From Burkholderiaceae bacterium (GTDB lineage: Bacteria; Pseudomonadota; Gammaproteobacteria; Burkholderiales; Burkholderiaceae): a DNA stretch of 64,000 nt. The notes beneath the pieces were generated by a model. That model was not told where the DNA came from. It made no database searches and saw only the letters and a program-made list of their open reading frames with translations. The translations under genes were made by a program, and so were the position numbers. The DNA lies in assembly GCA_023266335.1 (NCBI GenBank), contig JAHFQJ010000002.1:62001-126000 (forward strand), given 5' to 3'. This document shows, piece by piece, positions 18,347 to 27,357 of this stretch; the first letter of the stretch is position 1; the number at the start of each line of letters is the position of its first letter.

Positions 18347-19382
18347 TCATCTGCCTTTATTTAGTTTTATCCATAACTCTGCACAAAGTTGGGGATAATT
18401 TATTCCGTGTTCATCTCTTTTTTTAATAAACCATGTATGAATATCTGAGCGTGATTTTTTTAAACTTATCTGCATATCAAGCAAATGTAAATGTGCTAAA
18501 AGCATTGCAGTATTATCATCGCATAAAGACACTACCTCTCTTCCTTTTAAAACCATCTGTCTTAAAAACTCATTATCCTCAGCTGCTGTTTTTATATATC
18601 TCTGTACAGCTTTAACAGTTGATTTTGCTTTGCTTAATTCTTCATTTGTACCTACTTTTAAAAACTGCTGCATGTTGATTAATCTGTTTAATATTTTTGC
18701 GGTTAGCCTTTTTTCATCTTTATTTTCTGCAAAATTTTCAGTCAGCATGCTGTTAATTTTTTCTGCTATGTTTTGTATTTCTTTCGGATTTTCTGATATT
18801 TTATCCGTTCTGCACCACTGTACCCTGATGTCGCCTTATGATAATTTATCCACATCCAGCAGCATCCAGCGTGCGACCGCAGTTTTTACATGTATAGACT
18901 CCAATATCATCATGTAGATAAATCATATGCCCTGTGAGACCTTCTATAAATTCAATGATTCTGCTTATTTCTGCTGAAGACAGTCTATTATATCTGGCGT
19001 CTATATATGCTGTTCTAAGCATAGCATCTGGTATGCTTGTCAGATAATTATGACTGTATAGTAGGTCTAGTAAATTAGGTAAATATAGATAGTCAGGCAA
19101 ACTATCTATCTCGGAATTTGGAATATTAATGAGTGTTAATTTATTATTAATAGCTTCTAAAAATATATTAGCTAACGATCTATATTTTATTCCACGCTTG
19201 CTATATTCTTCTATACTCGATAATGTTCTTTGCTCTTTTGTTTCTACCGCAGAATTATACTGCGGATTATGTGACAGTGTATGTCCTGACGTTAAATTCG
19301 AAGAGCTACCTGACACACCTGCTGCCAAGCAGTATTTCTGCAGCTGGTAGCGGATGTATAGCCTCTCCTCATAAATTCTCAC
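18347..19382 (-). pseudogene. Decayed LRR-NEL (IpaH/SspH-like) ubiquitin-ligase effector
   Basis: Two minus-strand frames lie in effector order. The upstream one (19382-18846, GTG start, 178 residues) has LPX-type leucine-rich repeats at residues 82-136, with IDSLPDYLYLPNL and LTSIPDAML. The downstream one (18748-18347, 133 residues, open in frame back to about 18830) resembles the first half of the NEL E3 domain. It has a helical stretch, then EFLRQMVLKG and LCDDN, where SspH2/IpaH carry ELRQQ and the catalytic CEDR. That puts the candidate Cys at residue 76 and the following acid at 78. The frames differ by one base and the second half of NEL is missing, so the gene appears broken. The match is from memory. 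Confidence 0.55.
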
Positions 19383-19657
19383 TTTTAATTTATTTTTATA
19401 ATACTCGGCAGCATTAATGTTTTTAATGAAAAAACCAGAATAAATATCTTATACAATTTATTCATAATTATATGTAAAGTTTCAAAGCAGGTAAATACTT
19501 CAATTGCACAGTATGTTAGTGAATCAAGATGCTATACTTTGGATAATTTTGATACAGCTTTAATATAATAAAATCACTTTCAACAATGTTTTATTTAAAA
19601 TAAATGCATTCTTACTAAAATGGTAGTACAGGTAAAACTTTTATGGAGTTTATCTTA
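19383..19657. other. Gap upstream of smpB
   Basis: About 275 bases without a supported gene. The minus-strand LRR frame stays open about 70 bases into it, so the effector remnant may once have been longer. Otherwise I see nothing except the AT-rich approach to the smpB promoter. Confidence 0.35.
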
Positions 19658-19666
19658 TGCTATAAT
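19658..19666 (+). promoter_or_regulatory. Extended -10 promoter of smpB
   Basis: TGCTATAAT at 19658-19666 is a consensus extended -10. The -35 region is poor. A start near 19673 would leave 8 bases before ATG 19681 or 20 bases before ATG 19693, favouring the second start. Confidence 0.6.
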
Positions 19667-19692
19667 CACACATTAATATTATGGGGTCTAAA

Positions 19693-20145
19693 ATGGCGAT
19701 ATTTGCTGATAACCGGAAAGCATTTTTTGATTACTTTGTCGAAGAACGCATAGAGGCTGGCTTGGTTTTGGAAGGGTGGGAAGTAAAGTCTATCCGTGAG
19801 AGACGTTTACAGCTCAAAGAAGCTTATATCATCATTAGAGATGGAGAACTATTTGTATTAAATTCTCATATCAGCCCTATGCCTACAGCTTCTAAGCATA
19901 TTAATCCGCAGCCGACACGTACTAGAAAACTATTGCTGAAGAATAAAGAAATTGCAAGACTTACAGGCAAAGTTGAGCAAAAAGGATATACATTAATACC
20001 TTTAAATATGCATGAAAAAAATGGCTATATAAAATGCGAAATTGCCTTAGCTAAAGGTAAGAAAAATTATGACAAACGGGAAAGTGAAAAGAAACGTGAT
20101 TGGCAGGTAGAAAAAGCACGCATTATGAAAAGTAATAAAGTATAA
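19693..20145 (+). CDS. smpB: tmRNA-binding protein SmpB
   Basis: 150 residues from ATG 19693 (an in-frame ATG at 19681 would add four). It binds the tRNA-like domain of tmRNA and brings it to stalled ribosomes. [29 protein letters not shown]-type N-terminus, HISPM, and the C-terminal [17 protein letters not shown] are all conserved. The shorter start matches the normal family N-terminus and gives a better leader. The partner ssrA is at 6.8-7.2 kb. FolK follows 27 bases downstream. Confidence 0.95.
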   Translation: MAIFADNRKAFFDYFVEERIEAGLVLEGWEVKSIRERRLQLKEAYIIIRDGELFVLNSHISPMPTASKHINPQPTRTRKLLLKNKEIARLTGKVEQKGYTLIPLNMHEKNGYIKCEIALAKGKKNYDKRESEKKRDWQVEKARIMKSNKV

Positions 20146-20172
20146 AGGTATAAATTGATATAGGAGCTTGGT

Positions 20173-20757
20173 GTGAATCAACAAAATCTTGAACTAAAAT
20201 ATGAATTTTATACTGCCTATATAGGCTTAGGTTCAAATATAGGCGATGGTATTCAAAATTTAAATGATGCTATGATTTGTATAGCACAAAACCCTAATAT
20301 TTTTATATTACAAAAATCTAACTTTTATCAAAGCAAACCTATTAATGCTGACGGTAGCGATTATATTAATAGTGCTATTAAGATTAAAACGACTTATAGT
20401 CCATTATATTTATTATCATTTTTACATTTTATAGAATCACAATTCGGCAGAGAAAGACCTTATAAGTATGCTCCTAGAATTCTAGATTTAGATTTGTTAA
20501 TATACGAAGATGAAAAATACCAGATTCATAATTGCGAAAAATTAACCTTACCTCACCCGCATATTACTCAAAGAGCTTTTGTTTTAATGCCTTTAATAGA
20601 TTTAAATAGTAATATAAGTATTCCGCTTAGAGGTAAAGCACAAGAATTTTTACATGCTGTATCAGAACAGAAAATCAGCAAAATCCTTGCCTATACACAT
20701 GCACACAGCTGCTGTATAAAGTCTGCCTGCCCTTTATCAGCAAAGCATCAAGTATAA
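20173..20757 (+). CDS. folK: 2-amino-4-hydroxy-6-hydroxymethyldihydropteridine pyrophosphokinase (HPPK)
   Basis: 194 residues from GTG 20173, with TAGGAG upstream. It transfers pyrophosphate from ATP to 6-hydroxymethyl-dihydropterin, the step before FolP. AYIGLGSNIGDGIQNL, FGRERPYKYAPRILDLDLL and LPHPHITQRAFVLMPL are the family signatures, including the metal-binding DLDLL. The ~35-residue C-terminal tail with a Cys pair (HSCCIKSACP) goes beyond the usual end and looks non-conserved. It lies between smpB and hpnE. Confidence 0.95.
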   Translation: MNQQNLELKYEFYTAYIGLGSNIGDGIQNLNDAMICIAQNPNIFILQKSNFYQSKPINADGSDYINSAIKIKTTYSPLYLLSFLHFIESQFGRERPYKYAPRILDLDLLIYEDEKYQIHNCEKLTLPHPHITQRAFVLMPLIDLNSNISIPLRGKAQEFLHAVSEQKISKILAYTHAHSCCIKSACPLSAKHQV

Positions 20758-20800
20758 CTTTAATCACAAATATATTAAAATTAAAATCCTATATAAATTT

Positions 20801-22198
20801 ATGCTTATTGATAAAAATAAAAAATTAAAAATAGCAATAATTGGCGGCGGCTGGGCAGGTTTAAGTGCTGCATATTATATTTCAAAAAAATCATTAATAA
20901 ATATCAACTATAATTGTCAAATTGATATATTTGAATCTAGTAATTTGATTGGCGGAAGAGCAAGAAGCTTTAATTATAAGAATTATATTTTAGATAATGG
21001 GCAGCACATTTTAGCAGGTGCATACCATAATACATTAAATCTTATTACAGAGGTTGGGAAATCACTCAATCTATCATTTAAAATATCAGACGTAATCAGT
21101 GAATATAATTTACAATGGCATGTTAAAAATAAATTTAATATAAAAGATATTAATCTATCATATATAAATAAACTAAATCTAGGCTTAAATTCTAAATTAT
21201 TGATTAATATTTTATATTCAAATCTTTCAATAAAATTTAAGTTTGAATTTATTTTTATAATACTTAAACTTAAATTATCTAATTACAACTTACCTAATAA
21301 TAATTTGATTAAAACAGTAAATGACTGGTATATTTACGCAAAAATTTCTAGCTTTATGCAGGATAATTTTTTCACGCCTTTATGTTTATCAATTTTAAAT
21401 ACAAACATAGAATTTGCGTGTATCAAAAGATTTTTGTATGCATTAAAACTTACACTTGGTTCTAATAGCATTTATAATGCTCAACTTTTAGTGCCAAAGA
21501 TAGATTTATCAAGTTTATTTGCTTTGCCTATTATTAAATACATAAATAAAATTAGTGAAAATAATTTATCATTTAAATTTAATCTGTATCTAAGTCAGGC
21601 AATTATAAATATACAAAAAGATAAATATAACAACAATGAATGGGTATTAAATAATAATTCCCATTTAAATTATGATATTTTAATACTAGCTGCTCCATAC
21701 AATATTACAAGAAATTTATTAAGCAATATTCAAATTAATTTGCCTGAATTAGAATATATGCCAATTACTACAATATATGTAGAGACATTAGCAAAATTCT
21801 CTGCTGACATTCCATTTTTAGTATTTAAAGAAGATATAATCTTTCAGAAAAATGAAAATAAACAAAATAATGTTTGGGCAATTGTATGCAGTGCCAAATA
21901 TTTAAATGACAAAGAGGCAGAAAATAAACTCAATGAATATAAACAAGAATTCAAACAAGAATTTAAATTAATTAAAAGAATTTGTGAAAAACGAGCTACA
22001 TATAAATGCACACCTAGTCACCCTAAAATATCAAACAATCCATATGATAATCTATATTTATGCGGTGATTATTTGCACACGCATTACCCAGCCACTTTAG
22101 AAGCAGCCGTAGAAAGCGGATTAGATGTAGCAAATCATATTTTCAAGAATTATTTTTCTAGCTTCACAAATTTTAAGCCTACGGCAGAGCAGAAGTAA
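20801..22198 (+). CDS. hpnE: HpnE-like FAD-dependent hydroxysqualene dehydroxylase
   Basis: 465 residues. The N-terminal FAD-binding Rossmann motif is IAIIGGGWAGLSAAYY (GGGWAG about residues 15-20), followed by ESSNLIGGRARSF and LDNGQHILAGAY, typical of HpnE. A C-terminal FAD motif YLCGDYLHTHYPATLEAAVESG closes it. HpnE works with HpnC and HpnD to make squalene from farnesyl-PP. HpnC and HpnD are not in the window. Related amine-oxidase or phytoene-desaturase-like roles cannot be excluded. The sequence is Asn/Ile/Lys-rich, following genome AT drift. The 3' end overlaps a short repeated motif seen again at 29.1 and 55.3 kb. Confidence 0.82.
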   Translation: MLIDKNKKLKIAIIGGGWAGLSAAYYISKKSLININYNCQIDIFESSNLIGGRARSFNYKNYILDNGQHILAGAYHNTLNLITEVGKSLNLSFKISDVISEYNLQWHVKNKFNIKDINLSYINKLNLGLNSKLLINILYSNLSIKFKFEFIFIILKLKLSNYNLPNNNLIKTVNDWYIYAKISSFMQDNFFTPLCLSILNTNIEFACIKRFLYALKLTLGSNSIYNAQLLVPKIDLSSLFALPIIKYINKISENNLSFKFNLYLSQAIINIQKDKYNNNEWVLNNNSHLNYDILILAAPYNITRNLLSNIQINLPELEYMPITTIYVETLAKFSADIPFLVFKEDIIFQKNENKQNNVWAIVCSAKYLNDKEAENKLNEYKQEFKQEFKLIKRICEKRATYKCTPSHPKISNNPYDNLYLCGDYLHTHYPATLEAAVESGLDVANHIFKNYFSSFTNFKPTAEQK

Positions 22199-22303
22199 AA
22201 ACTATAATGCATACACAACTGCCTAAACACATAATTTATGTATCTATCTTGCCGTGGTTCAAATCGACTCGAATCTAGCTTAGATTATTACAAAAGATAA
22301 AAA

Positions 22304-22702
22304 TTATGGTCTTAAGGGTTCTTTCATATCATTTTTCATATCTTTTTCTTGTTGAGGCGTGATTTTAGCGGCTGGATAAGCCTCTTTTTTTATTTGTTCT
22401 TTAAGCATGTTCATATGCTCTTTATGTTGCTTATGCAGTTTAATTTTTTCCTCTTTGCTTAACATCATATATTCATCTCTAAGTTTCACATGTAAAGCTT
22501 TTTTTTCGCTTTCAGAAAATTCATCAACCATTTTACTCACTTTTTCATAAGAAGCTTTATCTTCTTTTGACATATTAGATAAAGTCTGCTCATGCATCTT
22601 ACGGTGAGCTTCAGCTTTTTTAGTATCTCTTTCATCTTGACAAGCAAATACAGAAACACTAAGAAAAGATATTAGAATTCCCGCTATAATTTGTTTTTTC
22701 AT
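22304..22702 (-). CDS. Unknown exported helical, charged protein
   Basis: 132 residues from ATG 22702, preceded by CCGGAG; an upstream in-frame ATG at 22738 is less likely. The signal peptide MKKQIIAGILISFLSVSVFAC ends at a Cys. The box VFAC has Phe where lipoproteins prefer a small residue, so lipidation is uncertain. The mature part is almost all Lys/Glu/Met/His helix (SKEDKASYEKVSKMVDEF, EEKIKLHKQHKEHMNML) and ends ITPQQEKDMKNDMKEP. It resembles small periplasmic stress or metal-binding proteins of the Spy/CpxP sort only in composition. I do not recognise a family. It is divergent from secF. Confidence 0.65.
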   Translation of the reverse strand: MKKQIIAGILISFLSVSVFACQDERDTKKAEAHRKMHEQTLSNMSKEDKASYEKVSKMVDEFSESEKKALHVKLRDEYMMLSKEEKIKLHKQHKEHMNMLKEQIKKEAYPAAKITPQQEKDMKNDMKEPLRP

Positions 22703-22856
22703 ATTACATTCTCCGGTTTTAGCATATAGACACAGCATAATATAAAAGGTTCATTTAATTAGTAACTGAAATTTATTAAAAACCTGCTGATTTTTATAAT
22801 CTTTAATTTTATGTGTTGCCATGTTACAATTGAAAGATTAATAAAAAGGGGAAATT

Positions 22857-23837
22857 ATGGAATTTTTTCGCATTAAAAATGATATACCGTTTATGCGGCA
22901 TGCAATTATTCTAAATATAATTTCATTTATTACATTTGGATTAGCAGTGTTCTTTTTATTAAGCAAAGGATTACACTTATCTATTGAATTTACAGGCGGC
23001 ACGTTGATGGAGCTTAAATATCAGCATTCTGCTCCAATTGAAAAAATTAGAAATGAAGTTTCCACACTTGGCTATAGTGAAGTTCAAGTACAAAATTTTG
23101 GTTCTTCTAAAGATGTAATCGTAAGAGTGCCTTTACAAAAAAATATAAAAGGTGAAACATTATCATCAGCACAGCAAAGCCAGCTTATTTTATCAAAATT
23201 AAAATCATTTGATGACAAAGTTGAATTAGTAAGCACAAGTTTTGTAGGTCCGCAGATTGGTAAAGAATTAGCAGCTGATGGTTTAAAAGCTTTAGCTTTC
23301 GTAGTAATTGGAATAATTGCTTATTTATCATTTAGGTTTGAGTGGAAATTTGCCGTAGCAGGAGTAATTGCAAACTTACATGATGTGGTTATTATTTTAG
23401 GATTTTTTTCATTTTTTGGCTGGGAATTTTCACTATCAGTATTGGCAGCAATTTTAGCAATTTTAGGATATTCAGTTAATGAATCTGTAGTAATTTTCGA
23501 TAGAATACGAGAAATTTTTAGAAAATATCGTAAAATGTCTACAACAGATGCAATTAATAACGCAATTACATCCACTATTAGCCGTACAATTATTACTCAT
23601 GGTTCAACCCAGCTTATGGTGTTGGGAATGTTGTTTTTTGGAGGTGCATCATTGCATTATTTTGCATTAGCTCTAACTATTGGTATATTGTTCGGTATAT
23701 ATTCTTCCGTGTTTGTAGCAGCTGCAATTGCAATGTGGCTAGGGGTTAAACGGGAAGATTTAATAAAAGTAGATAAAAATGGAGAAGATATAATTAACTT
23801 TGATAAACATGATCCTAATTATGGGGCTAAGGTTTAA
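22857..23837 (+). CDS. secF: Protein translocase subunit SecF
   Basis: 326 residues with six membrane helices and a periplasmic loop after the first. LSIEFTGGTLMELKY, TSFVGPQIGKELAADGL, VIANLHDVVIILGFFSFFG and AAILAILGYSVNESVVIFDRIRE are all SecF signatures. SecDF uses the proton gradient to pull secreted proteins out of SecYEG. The ribosome-binding site AAAGGGGA is strong. SecD and yajC, normally directly upstream, are absent, so secF has been separated from them. A MITE-like repeat starts on the base after its stop. Confidence 0.97.
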   Translation: MEFFRIKNDIPFMRHAIILNIISFITFGLAVFFLLSKGLHLSIEFTGGTLMELKYQHSAPIEKIRNEVSTLGYSEVQVQNFGSSKDVIVRVPLQKNIKGETLSSAQQSQLILSKLKSFDDKVELVSTSFVGPQIGKELAADGLKALAFVVIGIIAYLSFRFEWKFAVAGVIANLHDVVIILGFFSFFGWEFSLSVLAAILAILGYSVNESVVIFDRIREIFRKYRKMSTTDAINNAITSTISRTIITHGSTQLMVLGMLFFGGASLHYFALALTIGILFGIYSSVFVAAAIAMWLGVKREDLIKVDKNGEDIINFDKHDPNYGAKV

Positions 23838-23916
23838 TATACTAATTGTAGTTTATTTTACGACAAGGTAAATTTTGACAACAATGAAGTTCGCAAATTG
23901 AAAGCAGATTATTATA
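23838..23916 (-). repeat. MITE-like repeat, copy C (internally deleted)
   Basis: 79 bases bounded by TATACTAAT (23838-23846) and ATTATTATA (23908-23916), an almost perfect inverted pair. In reverse orientation it matches both ends of the 149-base copy at 42209-42357, including GTTCGCAAATTGAAA, but lacks about 70 central bases. It begins immediately after the secF stop codon. Confidence 0.65.
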
Positions 23917-24128
23917 TATATAAATTACAGCAATGTCTTATATTAAATCAACCCTATTATATTATTACATATAGAGGATGTAAAATATAACACATAAAGA
24001 GTAATTTTAATAAGGGGAGTGAAAATTAATTCAGGTGCGGAAAGGTATAGAATATAAAATCTGCACTTTTAATATTAAGTAGTATAGAAATTAAAATTAC
24101 AGACTATAAAAATTTCCAAAAGGTTTAT

Positions 24129-24824
24129 ATGCAAAATAATTATAAAGCTCAAGATATACAATTTTTACTGGAAGAAGCTGCGGATAATGCTATAAGTCAA
24201 CTTTCAAAAAAACAGGCAGTAAGTGGTGCAATTGCAGTTATTGCAAGTAAAAGATTTAAGCCAGCTCAGCGTAGAATCCAAATTTTGGATGCATTGTTAG
24301 AAATATTACAATCCTCCGATACAGATAAAATTAGTATAGCAGTGGTGGCAAAAAAAGCAGGAATTTCTGAAGCGATTATATATCGGGTTTTTAGCAATAA
24401 AAATGCAATGTTTCTAGGTTTAATAGAAATTATAGAACAATATGTGTTTAGTAATATTAACCGTATAGAAACAGAATATGAGAATGGCATACAATTAGTA
24501 AATTCAATTGTAGAAATGCTATTAGATTTTTCGCAAAATAATCCAGGAATGACGAGAGTTTTAACAAATGAAGCTTTATTTTGTGAAGATAAGTCTTTAC
24601 ATTTACGTATGCAGCAGTTAATAGATAGAGTTGAAGCTTCTTTAAGACAAGCATACCGCATTGCATCAGCTCAAGAAATATTTCCTAAGGGGCAAGAGAT
24701 TGCAAGAGCAAATTTGATGTTATGTTATGTAATGGGATGCTGGCAAAGGTTTAGCCGCAGCGGTTTTCAAAAATTGCCTAAAGATATGTGGGAAATCCAG
24801 AAATCTATTAATAATCTATATTAG
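24129..24824 (+). CDS. slmA: Nucleoid occlusion factor SlmA (TetR family)
   Basis: 231 residues. A TetR helix-turn-helix lies at about 55-100 (KKAGISEAIIYRVFSNKNAMF). The body matches SlmA: NNPGMTRVLTNEALFCEDKSL corresponds to the E. coli [20 protein letters not shown] segment, then QQLIDRVEASLRQA to NQLFERIEAQLRQ. SlmA binds specific chromosomal sites and blocks FtsZ rings over the nucleoid. An N-terminal extension of ~45 residues precedes the usual start region. It is followed by zapB-like and zapA, making a small division cluster. Confidence 0.8.
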   Translation: MQNNYKAQDIQFLLEEAADNAISQLSKKQAVSGAIAVIASKRFKPAQRRIQILDALLEILQSSDTDKISIAVVAKKAGISEAIIYRVFSNKNAMFLGLIEIIEQYVFSNINRIETEYENGIQLVNSIVEMLLDFSQNNPGMTRVLTNEALFCEDKSLHLRMQQLIDRVEASLRQAYRIASAQEIFPKGQEIARANLMLCYVMGCWQRFSRSGFQKLPKDMWEIQKSINNLY

Positions 24825-25121
24825 AACTCTAAATATACGCATATATTTAATCAAATTTAGCGACCCCAGAATAAAAAGCTAAATAATTTTAACAATTGTA
24901 TAAATATAAGCACGATGAGATGAGTTATTTACATTGGGAGCTGGTTCATCTAATTAAGAAACATTAAATAATTACGATGCTGGATAAATTAGGCTTTCAA
25001 AAAAGATGGCATACTTGTGCAGGCTTTGATTCATTCTTAAAATTACTTATTCAATCCGCGCATTGGCAATTAATTTACAAAACAGTTATACTATATTAAA
25101 TATATGTATATTATAGCCAAT
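24825..25121. other. Gap between slmA and the zapB-like gene, with a possible gene remnant
   Basis: A 40-residue frame at 24977-25099 (MLDKLGFQKRWHTCAGF..., then KLLIQSAHWQ) reads like protein. Its 18-base stretch encoding KLLIQS recurs in the gap at ~36.07 kb in the same phase. This looks like debris of a gene present in more than one place. No promoter could be set with confidence. Confidence 0.3.
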
Positions 25122-25874
25122 ATGATAAAAGATTTAGAACAGCTAGCAATTAAATATCAAAAAATTGCAGAGTATGCACTTCAATTAAAGCAAGAAAATT
25201 CTATGCTTTATAATCAAATAGATAATTTACAGCAACAGCTTACTCTTTTAGTAGAAGATAAGCTCCAGCTTGAACAAAGAAATGCTTTTTTATCTAATCA
25301 ATTAAAGCATGCCAAACAACATTTGTTAGGAATAATAGATAACGTTTACTGGGAAGATCCTGCAGATTTTTCCGTGTGTTCTAAAGAAGGAAGTGCTTTA
25401 TATCCAGTAAATTCTAATTTATCTTTTGCAGCTGCGGCAGCCGCTGCTGCCATTGGTATAGATGACATTAATATGTCAGCCGCTATTCTGGAAGAAAACA
25501 ATATAGCTGATTCAACCCTATCAAGAGCAGTATCAAATTTAGAAAATGTGCAACAGCAAATTAGTATGCATCTTGATTTGCATGATGCATCTTCAATGCC
25601 GAATTTAAATATCCAAAATAATGATGAATATGAACAAGAGAACATACGCTCATTTCAGCCTGATTTAGAGCAGAGCAGAGGCAAAAATTATGTCGCAGAT
25701 AATATTAATGCTACTGCACATGGTACAGCAAAACAGCAAAACAGTGGTTATGTGAACAATAATTTTAACCAAAATGCAGACTTAAATTCAGATGCAGTGA
25801 GTATAAGCAGTGATTTTCCTGAAAAAGTAAACTATGGAATGATTAAAACTAATATAAATAATACTAACAGGTAG
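25122..25874 (+). CDS. ZapB-like coiled-coil division protein with long variable tail
   Basis: 250 residues from ATG 25122 (an in-frame ATG at 25104 adds six). The first ~75 residues, from MIKDLEQLAIKYQKIAEYAL, are one coiled coil with heptads, like the TIGR02449/ZapB-type proteins encoded just before zapA in betaproteobacteria. The rest is low complexity: an AAAAAAAA run near residue 105, then Asn/Gln/Ser-rich sequence. Most relatives stop near 70-110 residues, so the tail is unusually long. The stop is six bases before zapA. The role in Z-ring organisation is inferred from context. Confidence 0.65.
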   Translation: MIKDLEQLAIKYQKIAEYALQLKQENSMLYNQIDNLQQQLTLLVEDKLQLEQRNAFLSNQLKHAKQHLLGIIDNVYWEDPADFSVCSKEGSALYPVNSNLSFAAAAAAAAIGIDDINMSAAILEENNIADSTLSRAVSNLENVQQQISMHLDLHDASSMPNLNIQNNDEYEQENIRSFQPDLEQSRGKNYVADNINATAHGTAKQQNSGYVNNNFNQNADLNSDAVSISSDFPEKVNYGMIKTNINNTNR

Positions 25875-25880
25875 ATTCAA

Positions 25881-26219
25881 ATGATTATTCAGGATAGTAA
25901 AAAGAATATTAATTTATTTATTGGCGGTGTAAATCTGCCTTTAGTAATAGCACCGGAAGATGAGCCGTTATTAAGAGAAGCTGCTGTATTAGTTGATCAG
26001 CAGATTAATGAGCGCAGACAAAAAAATACCATTGTAAAGCCATTAGATATTACAGCAATTATGGTTGCATTATCCGCATCTTCTAAATTATTAGTAGCAC
26101 AGCGTACTATTGATGGTAACATCCAAGAACAGCTTAAGCCCCATTTAGAGAGTATTCAGCAAGAGTTAGAGGATATGAATACTTACGCTGATGATATTTT
26201 ACAAAAATTAGAAATATAA
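25881..26219 (+). CDS. zapA: Cell division protein ZapA
   Basis: 112 residues, normal length. LFIGGVNLPLVIAPEDEPLLREAAVLVDQQI matches the ZapA fold, with a C-terminal coiled coil. It cross-links FtsZ filaments. It directly follows the zapB-like gene and probably shares its transcript. There is no room for a 6S RNA gene between it and the next gene, although that is the usual location in many proteobacteria. Confidence 0.9.
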   Translation: MIIQDSKKNINLFIGGVNLPLVIAPEDEPLLREAAVLVDQQINERRQKNTIVKPLDITAIMVALSASSKLLVAQRTIDGNIQEQLKPHLESIQQELEDMNTYADDILQKLEI

Positions 26220-26283
26220 ACAATTATTTAATAGTTTGTTTATAGTTTCAAATTTATATTTTTATATGAAAGTAGGAAATAGT

Positions 26284-27336
26284 ATGAAAAAATGTTTTAA
26301 GATTTTTACTTGTTCTTTAGTTAGTATATCTTTATTATTTTCTACGAATTTTGCGAATGCTAAACGTATTGGCGGCGGTAAAAGTTCGGGAAGACAAAAT
26401 ACTACAGCTATACAAAGAGCAAATGATCCGCATAATGCTCCTCCAATGCAAAACCGCAATCAGCAGCAAAATTCTCAAGCAAATCAGCAGCAAGTAGCTC
26501 CAGCGGCACAACAGCAGCCGCAAAAATCAAGATTTGGCGGTATGGGTGCTTTATTAGGTGGCGTTGCTGCAGGTTTAGGTATGGCATGGCTAGCTTCAAA
26601 ATTAGGTTTAGGTGCTGGATTTGGTAATATATTAATGATAGTAGCACTGGTATTATTAGGTATAATGTTGTTCCGAATGTTTAAATCAAAACAGCAATCT
26701 CAATCTAATATTAATAATGATCATAATCCGAGTTATGCAGGCTTAAGCCCTAACCAGAATGCTAATCAAATGTATCACTCTCAATCCGGCACAAATGCAG
26801 TGAATACAGATACTTCATTAAATCAAGGAAGTAATTTTTCTAGTGCTTACAAAGCACCAGAAACATATAATGATCCGCATACTACTACTGCTAATAATTC
26901 GTTTGCTGGAAATCCTAATTATGCAAATAATAATGCTGGCAGTGCTAATATTCATAATAATTATCCGGCAGAAGTTAATGAGTTAGTCAATAATGCTTAT
27001 AGTTGGTTTATGAATTTACAAGAGTTATCGGATAAGCGGAATTTACCAGAATTGCAAAAATTGTTATCTCCTGAATTATTTGTTAGCATTAAAGCAGATT
27101 TAGAAAATTCTCCAATGTCAAGTAAAACAATGACGCAGAATTTACAGCATGCTTTATTAGATTGGAGAGAAACTCAATTTGAATTTTTGTCAACTATTCA
27201 GTATAAAGCTGAGGTTAGTGAAGATGGTTCGCCATTTACTCCAATTAATGAAGCGTGGACATTCACTAAAGACAAGACAGCAGGTTTAAATGCACCTTGG
27301 AAATTAGACGGCATTAGCCAGCTAAATATGGTTTAA
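26284..27336 (+). CDS. Tim44-like domain protein
   Basis: 350 residues from ATG 26284, which has AGGAAAT before it. The signal peptide MKKCFKIFTCSLVSISLLFS ends near ANA. A Gln/Asn-rich segment and a glycine-rich membrane region follow (FGGMGALLGGVAAGLGMAWLASKLGLG, about 90-115, plus a second hydrophobic helix). After a long Asn/Ser-rich linker the C-terminal ~110 residues (YSWFMNLQELSDKRNLPELQKLLSPELFVSIKADL) form a Tim44/TimA-type domain. Function in bacteria is not settled; a membrane-associated adaptor role has been proposed for relatives. Confidence 0.8.
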   Translation: MKKCFKIFTCSLVSISLLFSTNFANAKRIGGGKSSGRQNTTAIQRANDPHNAPPMQNRNQQQNSQANQQQVAPAAQQQPQKSRFGGMGALLGGVAAGLGMAWLASKLGLGAGFGNILMIVALVLLGIMLFRMFKSKQQSQSNINNDHNPSYAGLSPNQNANQMYHSQSGTNAVNTDTSLNQGSNFSSAYKAPETYNDPHTTTANNSFAGNPNYANNNAGSANIHNNYPAEVNELVNNAYSWFMNLQELSDKRNLPELQKLLSPELFVSIKADLENSPMSSKTMTQNLQHALLDWRETQFEFLSTIQYKAEVSEDGSPFTPINEAWTFTKDKTAGLNAPWKLDGISQLNMV

Positions 27337-27357
27337 TATTTAAATTTAGATTAAAAA

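Noticed and set aside
24977-25099. A 40-residue gene before the zapB-like gene
   Set aside because: It lacks a ribosome-binding site and overlaps the likely promoter region. The shared KLLIQS stretch at 36.07 kb points to debris rather than a gene.
25346-25645. A 99-residue minus-strand frame opposite the zapB-like tail
   Set aside because: It is a mirror of the low-complexity tail without ribosome-binding site or protein-like composition.
26220-26283. 6S RNA gene after zapA
   Set aside because: The gap is only 64 bases, too short for a ~180-base RNA.
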